Of a stretch of DNA of 64,000 bases, positions 56,834-64,000 are shown piece after piece. The stretch comes from Mesorhizobium sp. (GTDB lineage Bacteria > Pseudomonadota > Alphaproteobacteria > Rhizobiales > Rhizobiaceae): positions 372,001 to 436,000 of the forward strand of contig JAHBYX010000003.1 in assembly GCA_019635735.1 (NCBI GenBank). Reading direction: 5' to 3'. Within the stretch, counting starts at the first letter, position 1. The number at the start of each line of letters is the position of its first letter. A program made the translations under genes and the position numbers. Under the pieces are notes generated by a model, which saw nothing but the letters and a program-made list of their open reading frames with translations, was not told the origin of the DNA and ran no database searches.

Positions 56834-57333
56834 TCCGCGGCCTCGTCATTCGCCCGGCAGAGCCCGCCGACCGCGCCGGCATCCGCGATGTGGAACTGCA
56901 GGCCTTCGGCCAGCCGGCCGAGGCCGATCTTGTCGAGGCGCTTGTTGCCGGCGGCGACACGGTGCTCGAACTCGTCGCGACGCAGGAAGGCGAGATCGTC
57001 GGCCACATCCTGTTCTCGCGCCTCATCGTCGAGAACGGGACCGATCGGTTCCCCGCCGTCGCGCTTGCGCCCCTCTCCGTCAAGCCGAAGCGACAGGACA
57101 GCGGCATCGGCACCGCGCTCGTCGAAGCCGCCCATGCGCTGCTGAAGGATGCCGGCGAGACTTTGTCCGTCGTGCTCGGCGAGCCGTCCTACTACGGCCG
57201 CTTCGGCTACGCGCACGAGCGCGCTGCCGGCTTTGCCAGCGACTACCAGTGCGAGGCGCTGCAGGCGTTGGCCTGGGGCGACGCGCCGGCGAGCGGTCGG
57301 CTCGTCTACGCCCGCGCCTTTTCGGATCTCTGA
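56830..57333 (+). CDS. GNAT family N-acetyltransferase
   Basis: 167-aa acetyltransferase. [18 protein letters not shown] opens the GNAT fold; acetyl-CoA binding is by [19 protein letters not shown], and [20 protein letters not shown] is typical of YhbS-like members. It overlaps fmt by 4 bp and precedes truA by 1 bp, so it is inside the housekeeping operon. The substrate is unknown. Confidence 0.9.
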   Translation: MIRGLVIRPAEPADRAGIRDVELQAFGQPAEADLVEALVAGGDTVLELVATQEGEIVGHILFSRLIVENGTDRFPAVALAPLSVKPKRQDSGIGTALVEAAHALLKDAGETLSVVLGEPSYYGRFGYAHERAAGFASDYQCEALQALAWGDAPASGRLVYARAFSDL

Positions 57334-57334
57334 G

Positions 57335-58090
57335 ATGCCGCGCTACCGGCTCGACATCGAATATGACGGCAGCGCGTTTTCCGGCTGGCAGCGGCAGGCC
57401 GGGCAGCGTTCGATCCAGGAGGCGATCGAGGACGCGATCAAGGCCTTCTGCGGCGAAGACGTGTCGATCCGCGGCGCCGGGCGCACCGACGCCGGTGTGC
57501 ATGCGACCGGCCAGGTCGCGCATGTCGATCTCGCGAAGGACTGGCCGGCCGATACCGTTCGCGATGCGCTCAACGCCCATCTCGGGCTCGCCAGCGACGC
57601 GGTCGCGATCCTTGCCGCGCGACAGGTGGGAGCGGAGTTCGACGCCCGCTTCTCGGCCACCGCCCGCCATTATCTCTACCGGATCGTCAACCGCCGCGCC
57701 CGTCTGGCCCTGGAGGCGAAGCGGGCCTGGTGGGTGCCGAAGCCGCTCGATGCAGAGGCCATGGACAAGGCCGCACAACACCTGGTCGGCAGGCACGACT
57801 TCACCACCTTCCGCTCGATCCACTGCCAGGCAAACAGCCCGCTGCGCACGCTCGACCGGCTCGACGTCACCCGCGTGGGCGACGTGATCGAGATCCGTGC
57901 CTCGGCGCGGTCATTCCTGCACAACCAGGTCCGCTCGATGGCCGGCACGCTGAAACGCGTCGGCGAAGGCGCCTGGACACCAGGGGACGTGAAGGATGCG
58001 CTCGCCGCCGCCGACCGGGCACGCTGCGGCCCCGTCGCGCCGCCGGACGGACTCTATCTGATCGCCGTCGACTACCCGGCCGGAACCTGA
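57335..58090 (+). CDS. truA: tRNA pseudouridine(38-40) synthase
   Basis: 251-aa enzyme that isomerises uridines 38-40 in the tRNA anticodon arm. The catalytic Asp52 lies in [33 protein letters not shown] and [15 protein letters not shown] are conserved. Its 3' end overlaps the convergent membrane-protein gene by 19 bp. Confidence 0.96.
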   Translation: MPRYRLDIEYDGSAFSGWQRQAGQRSIQEAIEDAIKAFCGEDVSIRGAGRTDAGVHATGQVAHVDLAKDWPADTVRDALNAHLGLASDAVAILAARQVGAEFDARFSATARHYLYRIVNRRARLALEAKRAWWVPKPLDAEAMDKAAQHLVGRHDFTTFRSIHCQANSPLRTLDRLDVTRVGDVIEIRASARSFLHNQVRSMAGTLKRVGEGAWTPGDVKDALAAADRARCGPVAPPDGLYLIAVDYPAGT

Positions 58091-58674
58091 GCCCCTTCCA
58101 GGCCGAACAGACCCTGCAGGAACACGATTAGGAATATCCCTGCAAAGACCATGCCGACGAAGACGGCGCTGGCGACGACGGCACCTTTCACCAGGACAGC
58201 GTTCGTCAGCCGCCAGCTCAGCACCAGGGCGGCGAGGAAAACGACCAGCGAAACCGTGTTGTTGAGATCGCTTGCCTCCGGGGCGAAGAGGTTGAGCAGG
58301 CCGGCCGGCAGCATCAGCCATGCCAGCAGGGCCGAAGCCCAGTTGCTGGCGACGACGAAATGCGGATAGCGGTCGAGAATGCCCGCCGGCCGCGCGACCA
58401 GGCCAAGGACGAGCAGCGGCAGAACCCAGGCCACGACGTCGATGACCGCGAGGCGCAACAGGATCGAATAGCGGCTGCCGAGCCCGTCTTCGGAGAGTTC
58501 GGCCGCGAGCGCGGCCCAGCTGACGCTGAGCGCCGGGAACGCCACGAGGATAGCGAAGAACGAGTTCCAGAATCCGTCGGCCGAAACGTCCAGCGCGCGC
58601 ACGCCGTCGGGCTTGCCCATCATCAGCCGCCAGGCGCCGGCGAGGTAGGCTTGTATGTCGTCGCCGCTCGGCAT
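58072..58674 (-). CDS. Small polytopic membrane protein
   Basis: 200-aa protein with about five hydrophobic segments, for example [20 protein letters not shown] and [20 protein letters not shown]. The cytoplasmic N-terminus reads [20 protein letters not shown]. Overall layout recalls YIP1-type membrane proteins, but no diagnostic motif is seen. It starts 1 bp after dapE and is probably co-transcribed. Confidence 0.75.
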   Translation of the reverse strand: MPSGDDIQAYLAGAWRLMMGKPDGVRALDVSADGFWNSFFAILVAFPALSVSWAALAAELSEDGLGSRYSILLRLAVIDVVAWVLPLLVLGLVARPAGILDRYPHFVVASNWASALLAWLMLPAGLLNLFAPEASDLNNTVSLVVFLAALVLSWRLTNAVLVKGAVVASAVFVGMVFAGIFLIVFLQGLFGLEGAQVPAG

Positions 58675-58675
58675 G

Positions 58676-59863
58676 TCAGGCGAACCAGTCCGCGAGGAAG
58701 CGCTGGTAAATGCGCGTCAGCATCTCCAGATCGTCGAGCGCCACGCGCTCGTCGACCATATGCATCGTCTTGCCGACGAGCCCGAACTCCACCACCGGAC
58801 AATAGTCCTTGATGAAGCGCGCGTCGGAGGTTCCCCCCGAGGTCGAGAGCGCGGGATATCGCCCGGTCATCTTCTCGACCGAACCGCTTAAGGTGCGGAT
58901 CAGCTTGTCGTCGTGGGTCAGGAACACCGGGCTCGCCCGGCCGCGCCAGACAAGCTCGTAGTCGACCGGCTCCGTCCTGCCGGGGCGCAGCTTCGACTTG
59001 CGGGCCGCGCGGTCGAGACGATTGTGGATCTCGGCCTGGATCGTCTCGCCGTTCCAGCTGTCGTTGAAGCGGATGTTGAACGAGGCGGTCGCCTTGCCGG
59101 GGATGACGTTCGTCGCCGGGTTGCCGACGTCGATGGTCGTGACTTCGAGATTGCTTGGCTGGAAATCGGCCGTGCCCTTGTCGAAGGCCGGATAAAGCAA
59201 CGCTTCGACCAGGGAGACGAGGCCGCGCACCGGATTGTCGGCGAGATGCGGATAGGCGGCATGGCCCTGCACGCCGCGCACGATGATCGTGCCGGAGATG
59301 GAGCCGCGCCGGCCGATCTTGATCGCGTCGCCCAGCCGTTCGGGATTGGTCGGCTCGCCGACGATCGAGGCGTCCCAGGTCTCGCCCTTCGCGGCGGCCC
59401 ATTCGAGCAGCTTCGACGTGCCGTTGATCGACGGGCCTTCCTCGTCGCCGGTGATCAGCAGCGAGACCGAGCCCTTCGGCGCGCCGCGCTCCCCGACATG
59501 GCGGGCAATCGCCGCCACGAAGCAGGCGATGCCGCCCTTCATGTCGACGGCGCCGCGGCCGTACATCTGGCCGTTGGCGATCTCGGCGGCGAAGGGCGGG
59601 TGCGTCCAGGCCTGCTCGTCGCCCGGCGGCACGACGTCGGTATGACCGGCGAACATCAGGTGCGGGCCGTTGCCGGACAGCCGGGCATAGAGGTTCTCGA
59701 CGTCGGGCGTGCCCTGTTCGCTGAACACCGGCCGTTCGACCGAAAAGCCCATAGGCGCCAGCATGCCGCCCAGCGCGCTGAGCGCCCCGCCCTCGGCCGG
59801 CGTGACCGACGGGCAGCGGATGAGTGCGGCGAGATTGGCGGCGGGATCGGTGGGCAGGCTCAT
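58676..59863 (-). CDS. dapE: Succinyl-diaminopimelate desuccinylase
   Basis: 395-aa zinc peptidase-family enzyme of lysine and cell-wall diaminopimelate synthesis. Metal and catalytic residues: His74 in [11 protein letters not shown], Asp107 in [10 protein letters not shown], Glu141-Glu142 in TGDEEGP and the final His in [11 protein letters not shown] at 59863 (MSLPTDP) is chosen; a 22-residue upstream extension lacks conservation and a ribosome site. It works in the same pathway as dapD, 2.5 kb away. Confidence 0.95.
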   Translation of the reverse strand: MSLPTDPAANLAALIRCPSVTPAEGGALSALGGMLAPMGFSVERPVFSEQGTPDVENLYARLSGNGPHLMFAGHTDVVPPGDEQAWTHPPFAAEIANGQMYGRGAVDMKGGIACFVAAIARHVGERGAPKGSVSLLITGDEEGPSINGTSKLLEWAAAKGETWDASIVGEPTNPERLGDAIKIGRRGSISGTIIVRGVQGHAAYPHLADNPVRGLVSLVEALLYPAFDKGTADFQPSNLEVTTIDVGNPATNVIPGKATASFNIRFNDSWNGETIQAEIHNRLDRAARKSKLRPGRTEPVDYELVWRGRASPVFLTHDDKLIRTLSGSVEKMTGRYPALSTSGGTSDARFIKDYCPVVEFGLVGKTMHMVDERVALDDLEMLTRIYQRFLADWFA

Positions 59864-60009
59864 TGCACGAGCGTTAGTCCAAAGGGCGGCGTCTGTCACG
59901 ATGCCAGGCGCTGGTGCGACGATGGGCATGACCCAAGCGCACCAAAGACTTTATCAACCCTTAACTCCGCTGTGCTAGTGTGCGTCCTGGAGTCGGAGTC
60001 GCGCGGCCA

Positions 60010-60780
60010 ATGGCCTTCAAACACCTGGACCTGTCTTCTCGTGGCAAGGCGCGGGTCTATCTGCTGACCGCGGTCGGCACGCTCTTCTGCATCCTCGCGG
60101 CATTCGCGATCGACAGTTATTCGTTCGAGACCGGCACATGGCGCTGGGGCAAAGACCCGGTGAACAACATCATCATCCCGCTGGTCGTCGCTCCGCCCTT
60201 CTTCTTCTTCCTGCTGAGCAAGCTGCGCGAACTCTCCATCGCGCACAGCGAGCTCATGAACGTGGCGGCCACCGACCCGCTGACCTCCTGCCTGAACCGG
60301 CGTGCCTTCACCGCGCTGGTCGACGGATACCTGGAGCGGGTGGAAAAGCATGAGGGAGCCGGCAGCGGCGCCCTGCTGGTGCTCGACGTCGACCACTTCA
60401 AGGCGGTCAACGACAATTTCGGTCATGACCTCGGCGACGAGGCATTGAAGCTGATCGCCGGCACGATCAAGTCAATGGTCCGCGAGATCGATCTGGTCGG
60501 CCGGCTTGGCGGGGAGGAATTCGCGGTGTTCCTTCCCAGCGCGGATCCGGCGCGGACCGCGATGGTCGCCGACCGCATCCGCGCCGCGGTGCGCTCCGCC
60601 CCGTTCGCGCCATACGGCCGCAAGCACGACCTCTCCATCAGCGTCGGCGGAGCGACGTTCGACCGGGGCGCGACGTTCGCCGATCTCTACCGGGCGGCGG
60701 ACGAACGTCTTTATGCCGCCAAGAATGCCGGACGCGACCGCGTCGACATCACGCGCTACGGTCCCAAGATCGCCGCCTGA
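60010..60780 (+). CDS. Membrane-bound GGDEF diguanylate cyclase
   Basis: 256-aa protein with two membrane segments (about residues 15-35 and 53-70) and a cytoplasmic GGDEF domain (about 85-250). The active site GGEEF at 167-171 is intact, and an inhibitory I-site REID lies at 158-161, five residues before it. It should make cyclic di-GMP with product inhibition. No sensory domain is apparent beyond the membrane part. Start ATG 60010 is preferred over GTG 59980. Monocistronic. Confidence 0.92.
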   Translation: MAFKHLDLSSRGKARVYLLTAVGTLFCILAAFAIDSYSFETGTWRWGKDPVNNIIIPLVVAPPFFFFLLSKLRELSIAHSELMNVAATDPLTSCLNRRAFTALVDGYLERVEKHEGAGSGALLVLDVDHFKAVNDNFGHDLGDEALKLIAGTIKSMVREIDLVGRLGGEEFAVFLPSADPARTAMVADRIRAAVRSAPFAPYGRKHDLSISVGGATFDRGATFADLYRAADERLYAAKNAGRDRVDITRYGPKIAA

Positions 60781-60855
60781 GCGGTCCTGCAACCGCCGGA
60801 CGTTGAAAGCCTGGCGCCTTCAGGATAGCCTTTTTGTTCGAACCGGGGGTGTCTC

Positions 60856-61101
60856 ATGGCGCTCTATGTCAAGGACCAGGAAGTCGACCGGCTTGTCCGT
60901 GACGTCCAGGCCGCCTACGGTGTGAAGACGAAGACCGAGGCGGTGCGGATCGCGCTGCAGCGGGCGCTGGATCAGGCCGGGGCGAAGCCTACCCTGCGCG
61001 AACAGCTGGAGGCGGTCCGGCGCCGGATCCGCGAAGACTACGGCCCGGACGACCCGAACTTCGACGACAAGGCCTATTTCGACGAAATGTGGAGCCGCTG
61101 A
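60856..61101 (+). CDS. VapB/Rv0623-like antitoxin
   Basis: 81-aa protein of the type II antitoxin family: ALYVKDQEVDRLVRDVQAAY, then the conserved KTKTEAVRIALQRALDQ and acidic C-terminus (DDPNFDDKAYFDEMWSR). GGGGGTG lies upstream of the ATG. Its PIN-domain toxin should follow immediately, but only a short related-looking reading frame is present, so the antitoxin appears orphaned. Confidence 0.85.
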   Translation: MALYVKDQEVDRLVRDVQAAYGVKTKTEAVRIALQRALDQAGAKPTLREQLEAVRRRIREDYGPDDPNFDDKAYFDEMWSR

Positions 61102-61211
61102 TTTTCGTGGATCCTACGGCGACAGTCGAAACGATGCCGGCCGACCCGAAGACCGGGCCGGTCGTCTCGCCGTCCCTCGGGACACCTGCCGTGCTGACAG
61201 ATCCCGCCTGA
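61099..61211 (+). pseudogene. Possible remnant of a VapC toxin gene
   Basis: A 37-codon frame beginning at a CTG (61099) overlapping the antitoxin stop reads LIFVDPTATVETMPADPK, similar in pattern to PIN toxin N-termini (IFVDxSAxVxxxxxE), including the first catalytic Asp. It ends at a stop near 61211 with no further PIN motifs. I read it as a decayed or truncated vapC. A chance resemblance is possible given its brevity. Confidence 0.35.
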
Positions 61212-61952
61212 TCAGCCGGGCCGGCGGGGCGCGCCGGACTGTTCGGCAATCATGATGATCTTCTGCCAGATCTTGCGCGCCAGGTTGCTGCCGAGGCTTT
61301 CCACGTCGTTCACGGCGCGGACGACGACGTCGTCGTTGACGGACTGGGCGTAGAGCGCCGCGAGCTTGCCGGTGATCGACAGCATCTCGGTGCAGTAGTC
61401 GAGATAGCGCGACAGGTCGGCGGGGGTCAGGTCGCGCTTCGGCGAATGCGTCGAGGGCGTGAAGCTCTGCGACAGCGCTGCGGGATCCTTCGTCAATTGA
61501 TGCATGTCGATGACGTGGATCATCGAGCGCAGCGAATGCAGCCCGGCGAAGACCTTGCGGCGCTTCACCCTGATCTCGGTCTGGGTCAGCGTGATCATGC
61601 CGAGACCGACCAGCAGCAGCGTATTCAGGGATGCCTCGATGCCCTGGACGAAGTCGAAGGCGCCGGTGTCGATGCGGTCGAAGGACAGGATGGTCATCAC
61701 GAAGGCAATGACCAGCACGCCGATCAGGATCGTCGCCCAAATCATCAGGCGCAGCCAGCGGATCGGCGCCTCGAGCGCCCGAGCTTCGCGGGCGATGTCC
61801 CTGCCGAGGGCGATCAGTTCGACGGCGACCTTGCGCAGTCCCGATTCGGGGAAGCGGTCGGCGATCCGGGCCTCGAGCAGTTCGGCCGTCGCGATGACCC
61901 TGGTGGCGTCGATGGTCCGGTAGCGTGCCGAAGTATCGAGACCGGACGACAT
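61212..61952 (-). CDS. Membrane protein of unknown function with two TM segments
   Basis: 246-aa protein. A cytoplasmic N-terminal helical region (about 65 residues) precedes two hydrophobic segments (LMIWATILIGVLVIAFVMTI and LNTLLLVGLGMITLT), then a long helical C-terminal domain containing SLRSMIHVIDMHQLTKDP. No family assigned. Four base pairs separate it from the DUF805 gene upstream, so they form an operon. Confidence 0.75.
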   Translation of the reverse strand: MSSGLDTSARYRTIDATRVIATAELLEARIADRFPESGLRKVAVELIALGRDIAREARALEAPIRWLRLMIWATILIGVLVIAFVMTILSFDRIDTGAFDFVQGIEASLNTLLLVGLGMITLTQTEIRVKRRKVFAGLHSLRSMIHVIDMHQLTKDPAALSQSFTPSTHSPKRDLTPADLSRYLDYCTEMLSITGKLAALYAQSVNDDVVVRAVNDVESLGSNLARKIWQKIIMIAEQSGAPRRPG

Positions 61953-61956
61953 GGGC

Positions 61957-62328
61957 TCACGCCGGACTGTTGGTCGTTTCGCCGTACCTGTTGGGTCCCG
62001 GCTCCCCCGGCATCACGCACAGGATGACGAAGGCGACATAGGAGACGAGCGGAACGAACAGGGCGAGCGCATAGGCGCCGGGCTTGCCGAGGTCGTGCAC
62101 GCGCTTCACGCTCAGTGCGAAGATCGCCCAGATCGCAAGGATGCCGATCAGGGTGAAGGCAACTGCCCAGCCCATCGACTCCGTGCTGCCTTCGGGCACC
62201 AGGGTGAACCGGTAGAGCAGGAAGAGCGGAATTAGGTTCGCGAGCAGGCCGGCGAGCAGGTAGGCCGCGCGGCTGATGCGCCCCTTCAGCCGCAGGAAAA
62301 GCCAGACAAGCTGCGACACGTCGATCAT
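61957..62328 (-). CDS. DUF805 family membrane protein
   Basis: 123-aa inner-membrane protein with four hydrophobic segments. The pattern LKGRISRAAYLLAGL and the loop ALSVKRVHDLGKPGAYAL match DUF805 (YhaH-like), function unknown. The end PGEPGPNRYGETTNSP is also typical. It begins 16 bp after the dapD stop and is probably co-transcribed with it. Confidence 0.88.
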   Translation of the reverse strand: MIDVSQLVWLFLRLKGRISRAAYLLAGLLANLIPLFLLYRFTLVPEGSTESMGWAVAFTLIGILAIWAIFALSVKRVHDLGKPGAYALALFVPLVSYVAFVILCVMPGEPGPNRYGETTNSPA

Positions 62329-62344
62329 CGGCTACATCGCCCCC

Positions 62345-63199
<855 letters not shown>

Positions 63200-63357
63200 G
63201 GATAACGCTCCGTTAACAGCAGGACGGGTAGGCTAAAACCGCGCGGAACCTATGTCATCGACATGGGCGAGGGTCAATCGCGCTTCGACCGCCGGAGACG
63301 CCCGACTCTGCGGGCCTTCCAGGACGGAAAAACGCGGTCGGAACAGGGGAACTGCTG

Positions 63358-64000
63358 ATGAATCCCATGGAAAAGAACGGCTGGACGCCGCTGCCACACT
63401 CCGACGAGGATCTGGAGCGTGCCAAATCCGTCCCCGATACGCCGCAGACCCGCGCGTCCACCTACCGGCTCGCCTGGAACGACGAGGACTTCCTGACCCG
63501 GCGCGAGATGCGCGCGGTGCGCCTGCAGCTCGAACTGATGAAGCCGGAGCTGATCCTGACCGAGCGCGGCATCCGCTCGACGGTCATCCTGTTCGGTGGC
63601 GCGCGCATCCCGGAGCCCGGCGGGCCTGCCTGGGCGGCCAAGAACGAGACCCAGGAGAAGAACCTCAAGGCGAACAGCAAATATTACGACGAGGCGCGCA
63701 AGTTCGCCCGCCTGTGCTCGGAACATTCGGCCGGGTCCTATCACCGCGAATTCGTCGTCGTCACCGGCGGCGGGCCGGGGGTGATGGAGGCGGGCAACCG
63801 CGGCGCCGCGGATGTGGGCGCTCCGTCGATCGGCCTCAATATCGTCCTGCCGCACGAGCAGGCGCCCAATCTCTACGTGACGCCGGAGCTGTGCTTCAAC
63901 TTCCACTATTTCGCGATCCGCAAGATGCACTTCATCATGCGCGCCAAGGCGGTCGCCATCTTCCCCGGCGGCTTCGGCACGATGGACGAGTTCTTCGAGA
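63358..64000 (+). CDS. LOG family protein (partial)
   Basis: The first 214 residues are visible before the window ends. The nucleotide-binding motif VVVTGGGPGVMEAGNRGA and the catalytic FPGGFGTMDEFFE identify the LOG (lysine decarboxylase-like) family, which hydrolyses cytokinin riboside monophosphates or other nucleotides. A roughly 95-residue N-terminal extension (NDEDFLTRREMRAVRLQLEL) precedes the core, as in long bacterial type II forms. AGGGGA lies upstream of ATG 63358. Confidence 0.88.
   Translation, partial: MNPMEKNGWTPLPHSDEDLERAKSVPDTPQTRASTYRLAWNDEDFLTRREMRAVRLQLELMKPELILTERGIRSTVILFGGARIPEPGGPAWAAKNETQEKNLKANSKYYDEARKFARLCSEHSAGSYHREFVVVTGGGPGVMEAGNRGAADVGAPSIGLNIVLPHEQAPNLYVTPELCFNFHYFAIRKMHFIMRAKAVAIFPGGFGTMDEFFE

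Overview
The window is GC-rich, densely coded DNA from an alphaproteobacterium, most likely a member of the Rhizobiales (Mesorhizobium/Phyllobacteriaceae-like). The reasons are the abundance of ABC importers, a rhizobial-type DUF982 protein, short GC-rich palindromic intergenic elements, a Zur-type box in front of a zinc importer, and the housekeeping block fmt-truA-dapE-dapD. No rRNA, tRNA, CRISPR array, prophage or insertion sequence was recognised.

Region by region. (1) 1-10.1 kb, minus strand: a BMP-family (nucleoside-type) ABC importer, an amidase and a NylB-like serine hydrolase coupled by an ATGA overlap, then a complete polyamine-type (Pot) ABC importer. (2) 10.4-14.5 kb: a YtcJ-like amidohydrolase, an acetylpolyamine amidohydrolase and an N-carbamoylputrescine amidase, then an RraB-like protein. 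Regions 1 and 2 together look like an island for taking up polyamines or their amides and hydrolysing them. (3) 14.8-15.6 kb: ferredoxin-NADP reductase. (4) 15.8-35.8 kb: a probable nicotinamide/nicotinate block. It holds hydantoinase/oxoprolinase-type HyuAB, a MarR regulator, an AA_synth (DUF1185) protein, a UPF0280 protein, a 6-hydroxynicotinate-reductase-like Fe-S protein, a molybdenum hydroxylase (fused Fe-S/Mo subunit plus FAD subunit), nicotinamidase, a branched-chain-type ABC importer interrupted by a ParE/RHH toxin-antitoxin pair, a membrane protein and nicotinate phosphoribosyltransferase. A similar 18-bp sequence lies before four transcription starts of this block, which argues for one regulon. 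(5) 36-41.3 kb: DUF982 protein, ABM-fold protein, thiolase and a MacA plus split-MacB export system. (6) 41.5-44.2 kb: an Azt/Znu-type zinc importer behind a Zur-like box. (7) 44.2-52.7 kb: a DeoR regulator and a divergent quaternary-amine operon (binding protein, ATPase, double-length fused permease, choline-kinase-like protein, GcvT-type FAD dehydrogenase). (8) 52.8-55.8 kb: HigBA, a methyltransferase, a secreted protein and a second choline-kinase-like protein. (9) 55.9-64 kb: core genes (fmt, GNAT, truA, dapE, dapD), a diguanylate cyclase, an apparently orphaned VapB, small membrane proteins and the start of a LOG-family gene.

The proposed chemistry of block 4 is nicotinamide to nicotinate (PncA), then either salvage to NaMN (PncB) or hydroxylation to 6-hydroxynicotinate (Mo enzyme), reduction to the tetrahydro-6-oxo lactam (Hnr-like) and lactam opening. 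No recognisable enamidase is present in the window. HyuAB is the obvious candidate for the ring-opening step, and the AA_synth and UPF0280 proteins are partners without an assigned role. This reading comes from family membership, gene order and shared upstream motifs. It has not been tested.
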